Below, piece by piece: positions 13,401 through 22,400 of a DNA stretch of 64,000 bases. The stretch's first letter is position 1. Every line of letters begins with the position of its first letter. Position numbers and translations under genes: made by a program. Origin of the DNA: Strigops habroptila (lineage: Eukaryota; Chordata; Aves; Psittaciformes; Psittacidae); NCBI RefSeq assembly GCF_004027225.2, contig NC_044278.2, forward strand, positions 93,612,743 to 93,676,742. The letters run 5' to 3'. Below the pieces are notes generated by a model. That model was not told the DNA's origin. It saw nothing but the letters and a program-made list of their open reading frames with translations, and ran no database searches.

Positions 13401-16400
13401 GAAAAGAACAAAGACCATGCTGGAAAGTAATTTCCCAATAAAAGGGAGAGAACAGATACAAGTCCAAGAGGAGTAAGTACTAGGCTCAGAACAAAGGTAA
13501 AAGGTAGATAAAGATTATGGAGGGCAGAAGAAGAAGTAGCACTACTTAAGCTATGAAAATTAAGTTAAATCTTCCTCCCCTCTTCACCTGATTATTGATT
13601 TATCACTTGAAAGGAGAGAGTAAGAAGCCAAATCTGCTCATAAAATCTCCCTTGGTCATTTTCAGGCACTAAAGGATTAGGGTATTCATTATGCTGCATG
13701 ACTTCCGTCCCCATTATTTCTTCTTCAGAGACCACGGTTACACTGATCTAATGAATGGCCACTAGGATGTGGTTTTCTCAAACAAGCTAGAGTGCAGAAT
13801 TCAGCAAGAACATCAGATTTCTAATACAATTATTGTTTAATTTAACTGAAGTGGACTATGAAGCACTGTAAACAAAAGAACATTACATCTGCAGTTTGTT
13901 AAATGACCTGTCCCCATCAAAGGGCAGCTAGATGGTGTGTACAGTGGAAGCAGTAAGTGCTGGGAGACCACACTAAGAGAGTGTACTTCTGCACTTATGA
14001 GAAGGAAAGTAACTAGCTTGTTTCAAAACACTTACCCAAACTGCTGGGTAGTCAGCACTTCTCCCCTTTCTTCCTTCTGCATCTGCATTGCCTTCTTCCT
14101 TTCAATGTTTGCCGATGTAGGAAAATTTCTAGAAGGAAAAACAAATTCACTGGATCTTAAATGATTCACTGCACTATGTCAATTCCCCCTTTACAAAACC
14201 AGCATCCTTTATAAACATAATAAATTTTTAAAACATTTCATTGAAGTTTAACAGACTGTTTCCTTCTCAAAAAGGCATTGGTGAGGAAAAGAAATCTGAG
14301 TGCACTTCAGCTTACGTACTCACGTTATTAAAAAATAAAAATAAATTATACCAAATTGGCATGATTAGATTTACCAAACCATCAAACAAGCTACAGACAA
14401 ACAGTGCAGTTACACTTACAGCTCCTCTGCTTATCCCTACACATAACAGCACAATTTAGTCCTGCAATTTGATTTTTATGGTGCTTCAATTGGAGTATTT
14501 GAATGATCTTAAAAGGTACAACATGCCTTTAGCAACTGCTGAGTTCTTACAATATCAAAAAAAAAGCCTGTAAGAACAGCTTCTGGGCGCACAAGATTGC
14601 TTTAATGTGACAGTCAGTGAAAAGCACACAAGTTTCCTCTCAAGCAATACTCAGTATTGTGCTTGCACACTGACCTCTAGTTCACCAAAATTACTGCCCC
14701 TTTTTAATTCAGCTTCAAGAAAAATCGCTAAGTCATGTGGATCAAAACAAATTTACTGTTATAACCATCTCCCAAACCACCCCTCCTCTATTCCCCACCT
14801 TCCTCCCTCCAAACAAATGCCACTCTGGTTCTAACATGCAAAGCCTGCTGCAAATTACCGTCAAAGCCCAAAAATGGCTCTGCTAGTTGCTCTGTAAACA
14901 TCAGTCAGCTAAATCCCAGTACTTTGAGATAAAGGTGGTAAATGAGAAACACAAGTGCACCACCACCTCCCTCAGCTTCTGGATAGCAACACAAAGCGTA
15001 AGTATTTGATAAATCTGTTAAAATGGAGTAATGAGAAACTTGGAACAGCTAGTCACTATATACAGCTATCACAAAGGACGTATCAGTCTCTAAATATTTA
15101 ATCTTACCACATGCATCTTCCCCATTTTACAACATGAATGTTATGCGTCACATTGATGCAAGACAACTTCAACCACATACCCAGGGAAAAAGATGTAAGC
15201 ATTTCCTATGGGACACACCTAAACATGCTACAGAACTTGTCTCCTTTAAGAGGATGTGAACACAGGCTGTCAACATCTATTTCCATTGGATTTCTCCCGG
15301 AAATCCGCCATACAGCAAAAGTGAGCATAGGAATGTGATGTTTTATCTCCATTCTTCCCTGTTAGCTACATTTGTTCATCCATGATATTACACTTCCAGC
15401 ACACAGCAAGCATGCAATGAATTATTTAATCTCAAGAGCTTCACACTGGCAAAGACCCTTGTGCTTGGCATCTCTCCACAGTTTTAGGACAAGATGCTTT
15501 CCTTCATCCAAGTAAAGCTCACAAGAGAGTGAGCTACAAAATAAGTAGTTATGCTCAAACAAGCCTCAAGTTTGTCTTAGAATTTCTTTTTTACTTTAAA
15601 GATATATGGGAAGACCCTTAATCCTGAAGCAAAGGAGTCTTCAAAGTGCTCCTGTAGTTATGCTGATTAAGGACATATTCAGACATGCTCTCACAACATG
15701 ATTTGAGATCTAACTGCCTCCCACTTTCATTCCTATGAGTTACCACTCCCTCCACCGAGCCACCATAATGGATCCATGAATACTTTCAGTTCGATTCATT
15801 GCCAAGACAGATAGATTTCTCCTAAACCACCCTTCTAGTTGACACAGGCACTAACTAACAGCCAAAAAGAGCTCAAGCCATAAGTCCAAGTATGCCTGCA
15901 AAAGCACATCTGAAGGAACGTGTAGTGGTTGCATTCATTTTCTCCAGCTCTTCTCAAATGTCAAGTAAAATGTTAATTTTACTCACTACCTTTACCTTGT
16001 GCAGAATCTGAACCTATTTTGACAGCACAGGTGCAGTGTTTCATTTCATTCACAGCGAGCAAACGAGCATCTGCTAGTTTATTCTTCTATGTAAGGACAT
16101 GGTGAGCAGTAAGCTCTAGATGTGCGAGTCCACAGGTCACCCACCCTAGTACAAGGTAGACTGGGTTCACTCCTCCATAGGTGCTCTGCTGTGCAAGGAT
16201 GAGACTGGGCTAAGCCCACCAGTGGGTCCTGGTGGGACGTGGCCAAGTCAATCCCAGCTGTCCCTGCAAGGAACAAGTGGACCAGAGAGACATGGACCAA
16301 AGTTACACACCCACCACAATGCACCAGTCCCAGTGCAACTCCACAACCCATCAGGTGCCCAGCACGAAGGGTCTGTGCACCTCCTAGCATCAGCTAGATG

Positions 16401-19400
16401 TGCCCATGGAGGCACGAAAACTCAGCTGGACCCTAGGTGGAGGCATATGCCTCCGATCGAAACATTATGGTCTTGAGGTACAATTCTATGTCACGCTTTG
16501 CAAATTTCACTGTCTAAGGACAGCCGCAAAGTACTCAAGAGAGACCAAAAATCAAAAAGAGGAATTTAATTATTTATTTATTTTTTAAATATACAGAGGA
16601 CTCTTATTCAGGAAGGCTGCTCCTGAACAGAGGTGTGACAATGCAGAAGGAAGAGCCTATACTGAACTTCTCCACATAAAAGGCCATGTGTTAAAATCTG
16701 ATGAGCTGACTTGGGTTTGAATCCTTCTCAGAAGACATGCCCTCCTCCTCCCTCCCTAACAAAATGAGGTTCTTAAAATGCTACCTACAAACACCACTAA
16801 AGTAGAAGTAGCCTAGCACTTAGGTCCTGCAAACAACTTGTCAGAGCTTGAATACAGACAGCTTCATCAGTCACCACAAAGTCTTTATGAACCTAAGCAA
16901 CTTATTGTATAAGAGGGAGTTAAACCAGGATGTAATGGTCTGGCACACTAGATTTCATGAAGGATCCAGTACTGCCCGAGAAAGAAGCCCCATTTCACAC
17001 CAGTTGCAGTTTCCAACCATAGACACTTCTATAATCTAAATTTGAAGGTTTTCCATGTAAATTGTCAATGTAACACCAGAAAAATGGTTTTCTGGCTGAG
17101 TATATTATATATACACACCAAAGTGACATGCAGGAAAAGGATACCCTAAGCTTCCACAGACAGGAATGGTGACACTAAGCATAATCACTAGCATGTGTGC
17201 CTTAGTGAATAGGGCTTCCCCCCCCGCCAGTAAATGAGTGCACTAGCCAAAGTTATACATGTTTTATAAACCAGCTTTTATAAGCCAGCACTCTATCTTG
17301 CTCACATAAACATCACAGTAAACTAGCTCTTAGCAAGCAGCAGAAAACCAGAGCTTTGCCAATGTGTAACAGAAGAGAGACCTGTTTCTACAGCAGTTTA
17401 CACAATTAATTTGAGTCGAAACCTATACAAGTTTATCACCTTTACAGGAGCAGCACTGGGATCAAATTGCTTCAATAATTTCTTGAGCTTGATTGCATAT
17501 GCACAACCAACAGCAAAGGGGACACGATACCCCAAAGGGACCAAAGATGGCCCAACACAGAGCTGATAAAAATCTTGGTTTAAGACTTCCAGCCATTTTA
17601 TCAGGCATTGCATCTCTAGAGTGATCTTGCCATATGTTAGCTGAGGCAGTTTTACTGCTAATCCATCCCTGCAGTTCAGAGCAAACTTTATGGTATCTAT
17701 GTTTACCTTGATCTACCACACATTCCTTCTATTTGCTTCATATTCTCTACTTTTACTAGGTGCTAAGAAAATACTTTCCTTATTACATATTTAACTACTA
17801 TAAACACAACATCAGTGAGGACTCCAAGCTACTTTAGGATTATCATTATTCAACTAGAAAACCACGAATTCAAAGTAGTGTGGTTGACAGTACTGGCCTT
17901 CATTCATTAAACACATGCTCAGCCTATGAGATGTGTTGCAAGGAAATACAGCAGTCAATCCCTAACTGAACAAAGAAAACCCAGTAGATTAGAGGAGGGG
18001 AGGAGAGGGAGAATTTACAAGGAGCACACAAGATCAAAAAGATCCTCCAAAGTTATATTAGGACCTGAGCAAAAGTAAGTTTAACGATTCACTTTAACAC
18101 CAGAGCAGCCTTGCAACATTCTAATAACCTTTGCTCAAGAAGAGTTGGGTTAGAAACAGATGGGCTAGAAAGACCCAGATCTCACTTGGGAAGAAGCGAA
18201 GACAGCAACACCTCATTCTGACACATCAAGGAAATGCAATGTAGATAATTGCCTTCAAGCTTGTGTTTAAGAAAAAATATGCTGAAAACAGCACATTTCT
18301 CAACACTTGGAAGGGATAGGACAAATCAAAACAAGAAAAGTGATTGTAATCACCGAAGTTGATGTCAGACTTCACAACCATCTGTCTGCAAAACATAGGG
18401 GAACCCTGAGTTTCTGCAGAACTTCATCTCTATTGCTGTTGGCTTAATTAGATTGCCTGGCTCAGCAGGTTCAACAGGCCACAAACCATTAAAGAATCTT
18501 TTAGGTAAGCAGAGGCATGAAGGCTGCAGCAATGAACAAGGCATTGTACAGAATCAGACAGGGAAACAGCGTTCCAGCCCAGCATACTTCATCCAGAGAT
18601 ACTCGCTCCTTACCAGCTCTCTCCCTTCTCTTCCCTCTACATCAGTAAGGCTGCACTTTAAACACAGGCTCTTTCTAAAAGATTTTAAGCAGGATACACA
18701 ACTGAGCAACACAGCAGCTAATTAAGAAGAAAAAAATCTCAACTCTAAGTAATTATTTATAACAGCTGAAAGAACAAGACAGGATTGTTAGGGATGCAGC
18801 ATGGAAACACACATGTTAATTCACTGCAACCTAATTAGAAACAAACTACTAATGACCTAAAAAGATTCATTCTCAGCTCTGACTGGAGCTTCTTGAAAGA
18901 AAAAGGCTTTTTCCTGTCACCATAAACCAAAACTGCCTAATAACTCAGACTCCCTCTGGTGTCCTTTTTTCCTGTACAATGCAGTGTTTTCTGTGAGTCA
19001 ACAACAGACCTTCAGTACTAAACTGACGCTTTGCTGGTGACCCAATTAATGCTTCACAAAGGTTTCAACTGGGTTTCTCTCTCCCTTTTCCCTTTTAATT
19101 AAAATGAAAAAAAAAAAAAAAAAGAATGGAAAAAAGCAGGATGCAAGTAGAGTTTCCTTGCTGTACAAAGAGTAACAAAAGACACCCAGGTAGTCATCCT
19201 ACACCCATCCATTACAGCTAAATAAGATGCCCACAGGACTGAAGTACCAATATAAACCACAGCACTACTCCATCTAGTGGCACTGGCTTAGAAGGTACTA
19301 ATCCCATACTGCCTTTTTTGGTTGGTGGTTGTAACTATTGGACTTTATTTCCATTGATTTTACTGCATTTGCAGCCAATAAAGGCTTTCAGCACTGTTGT

Positions 19401-22400
19401 ACCACAGCCAAATTATACTCACCTGTAAAAAAGCAACAGTATCCACCATGAGATTCTCTAGAAACTCAGCAAAAACAGTCTCAGGCAGAGCATCATCCTT
19501 ACAATTAACTAGATAACTGTTGCTTTGTAGATAAATGTTGATTTGTAGATAAATGCTGCTCTGACTTGCAGCACACACTCCCCAACAGTATCTAAAACAT
19601 GACTGTACATTCAGATCCTGCTTCCCTAGTGTTCTAGTAGATACTAGTGCATGTACTGACATGCACACCTTAAAAATCATTTCAACACTTAAACCTTGGC
19701 ATCAGAAACTACACAGGAACTTTCCCAAACACCTCCCAAAACAGAAAAGTGTATAAAAAGGTGAAAATTAGTAGCAAGGATTCTGCACACCAGTATTGAT
19801 GTTTTTCTTTAGAGCTACTGTTAGAAAATGAAATGTAGGCCAGCAGACAGACAAATCTAAGGAAGTTTTTGGTTTTGCTAACCCTGTTAGCACTTCATAT
19901 CATAAGTAACAGTACGTGGCAAGTATCACTGCTGGGGGGGGAAAAGGATAACAATATGTAGACATACGCAAATAAAACCCAAGCCCTCAAGTATGTTATG
20001 AATAAAAGGAAAGCTTGGAAACAAAAATAATCTAATTCCAAACTTATACCTGCGCATATCACAATCAATTTTTGTTGGCTAACTACGGCATTTTAAACAT
20101 GGGAAGTCAGAAAAAGCTGAAGCCACATCCAAAGGAAAGTTAAAACTTGCAGGAATCAACTTACATGGGGAGAAATTTTGCTTCTCAATATAGCAAAAAA
20201 TGACATAAAGCCACAAAAAAAAAAAAAATCTCCCACCATACAATCCACTCATTTTCTGTCTAAACCACCATGTAAAAACTTATTAAGAGAAGTCACAATG
20301 AGAACAATCAGCCATGGGAATAATCTCCCCAGGGAAGTGGTGGATTCCCCAACACTGGGCACTTCTAAGATTCGGCTGGACAAGGTGCTGGGACATCTTG
20401 TCTAGATCATGCTTTGCCTAGAAGGGTTGGACCAGGTGACCCTTGAGGTCCCTTCCAACTTGGTATTCTATGATTCTAGAAGTCAGATTCAAAGCCAGAA
20501 TGCATTAACACTGCTTTCTGACATAAACACTGCTTTCTGACATAAACACTGCTTTCTGACATAAACACTGCTTTCTGACATAAACACTGCTTTCTGACAT
20601 AAACACAAGCTGGATTTATCAGTATGACTGCATCAGACAACTAGGTTTATTTTCATTAAAAAAAAACCAACCCAAAACCAAAAACCCAGGTGACTAGTAC
20701 ACTGCCCTAGCTCATCACCAGTGATCTTGAAACTAAGTTTCTATCACTTCCCACTCTGTATATAGGACTCTTGAGGACAAAACCAAAACCTCTGATCACC
20801 CACAAGACTATATTCTAAGTAAGGAAAAGTAGTGAGGAAAGCCTACAGCATCTTTCACCTGCTGCAAAAGGGTAGATTTTAGTCTGTTCAACTCAGAAAA
20901 AAAAATAAATCAGTAGGATAAGGCCTATGGAAGCACAGTGTGATTTTTTAAACACTTCAACACTGGTCAACCGAAAAAAGCTACACCACCATGACATCAC
21001 AGAATGAGAAATAATGAGAAATACTGGTTACGTGGCAGCTATACCTTAACATCCTTTGTATAATGCAAGTTAAGATACCTGAAACAGCATCGTTCACAAA
21101 TGCTGTTCTCTTTCAAGTAGAAAAGCAACAAGCGATATGGAAAAATCTTGAAAATGAGGAAAACTCCCTGTTGGGGTACACTTGCACAACTTAAGCTGCA
21201 GAAATTTGCACACAGCAGGATGTACTGCAATTGTAGTCAGTGCAGTAGTTCCAGATTTCTTAGCTATTAAAAAAACACCAAGAAAACATACACACATTTC
21301 TGACCTAAAATGTCTCAGTGATCAGGCTACAAGGAATGAGTTGTTCACCTCACCTGGGGTACCAAATCAAATATCTAGGAAAGCATCTAGGAAAGCATCT
21401 AGGAAAACATCTCCTTCTCAGTTGGTATCTTGCCTTCTAATGTAACCATCCAAATGATTATAGTCTCTACAGCTCGCATCCTCCCAGCTCATGCATTCTG
21501 ACACAGAACACTACCGCAGGAGTTTTGCGGAGTCTAAGGAACAGCAGCAGCCAGCATGTGCTGTTACTGCCCTTCAGCTGCCATCTAACAATCACCCAGG
21601 GAAAACACAGTGAAACAAATTCATAGGTCACAAGCCTTACTCACTTTTTTCTTTCTTCTCTCCATCTAGCAATCTCTTCTGGACTATCTAATTTTATTCT
21701 TTTAGCACCAGGTGCATGTGCCTGAGAAAAAAGTATTTCATAGGAGTTTAAAAGGGGAAGGAAAAAAAAGGTACATAAAAAAAAGCATCATTCTCTCAAA
21801 TTATAGTAGTATTGCACTGTTTACATCTCCAAAACTAGTGAGATGCAGTGATTATAAAATAAATCCATTTAAGAAAGTCATAGCTTTCAACATATTCTCA
21901 TCCGCAATATTGTCTTACAACAGATTCTAGTCAGAGGTGATACGTTTTCCTTCCAGCAGAATGAAAGCAAGCCTCTGAAGAACAAAAAGGTCTACAGTAA
22001 ACATTGCACAGACCCATATTTCGGGCCTGGGGGGATACCTACATTCTTCCAGTGTATCTGAACTATCTTCTCGTGTGCGCTGAAATTGCAACCTTCTTCT
22101 GTGCACTGCAAGATAAGGTGGTGAGCTTGAGACACACCAAATTATGCAAACAAATTATAAACAAGCATTTGAGCACACTTCAAGCTCAGTGCCAGATGCC
22201 TGTACATTTAGTTACACAGAACTTTTAAGCTACAGTCTCAAAACAAAGGTGTTTATAAAACACAGTCAGAAGGGATAATGCACTTTAAAATTTCATCTGA
22301 TTTTAGAATAACCAATGAAGCCAACATATCTGATAACTGAAGAGAACATTAACCTCAGAGAAGGATTTGCAAGACTCCAGTTTCAAATGTTGATACTTCT

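Larger units (their letters stand above)
14129..21644 (-). other. NUFIP1 intron 5
   Basis: At 7.5 kb this is the longest intron of the gene. It holds a GC-richer patch (about 16080-16480), a 17-A run (19107-19123), a CR1 3' end (about 20300-20478), a 19-bp x5 tandem array (20506-20606) and a 12-bp x3 array (21373-21408). No exon was recognised. Confidence 0.8.
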
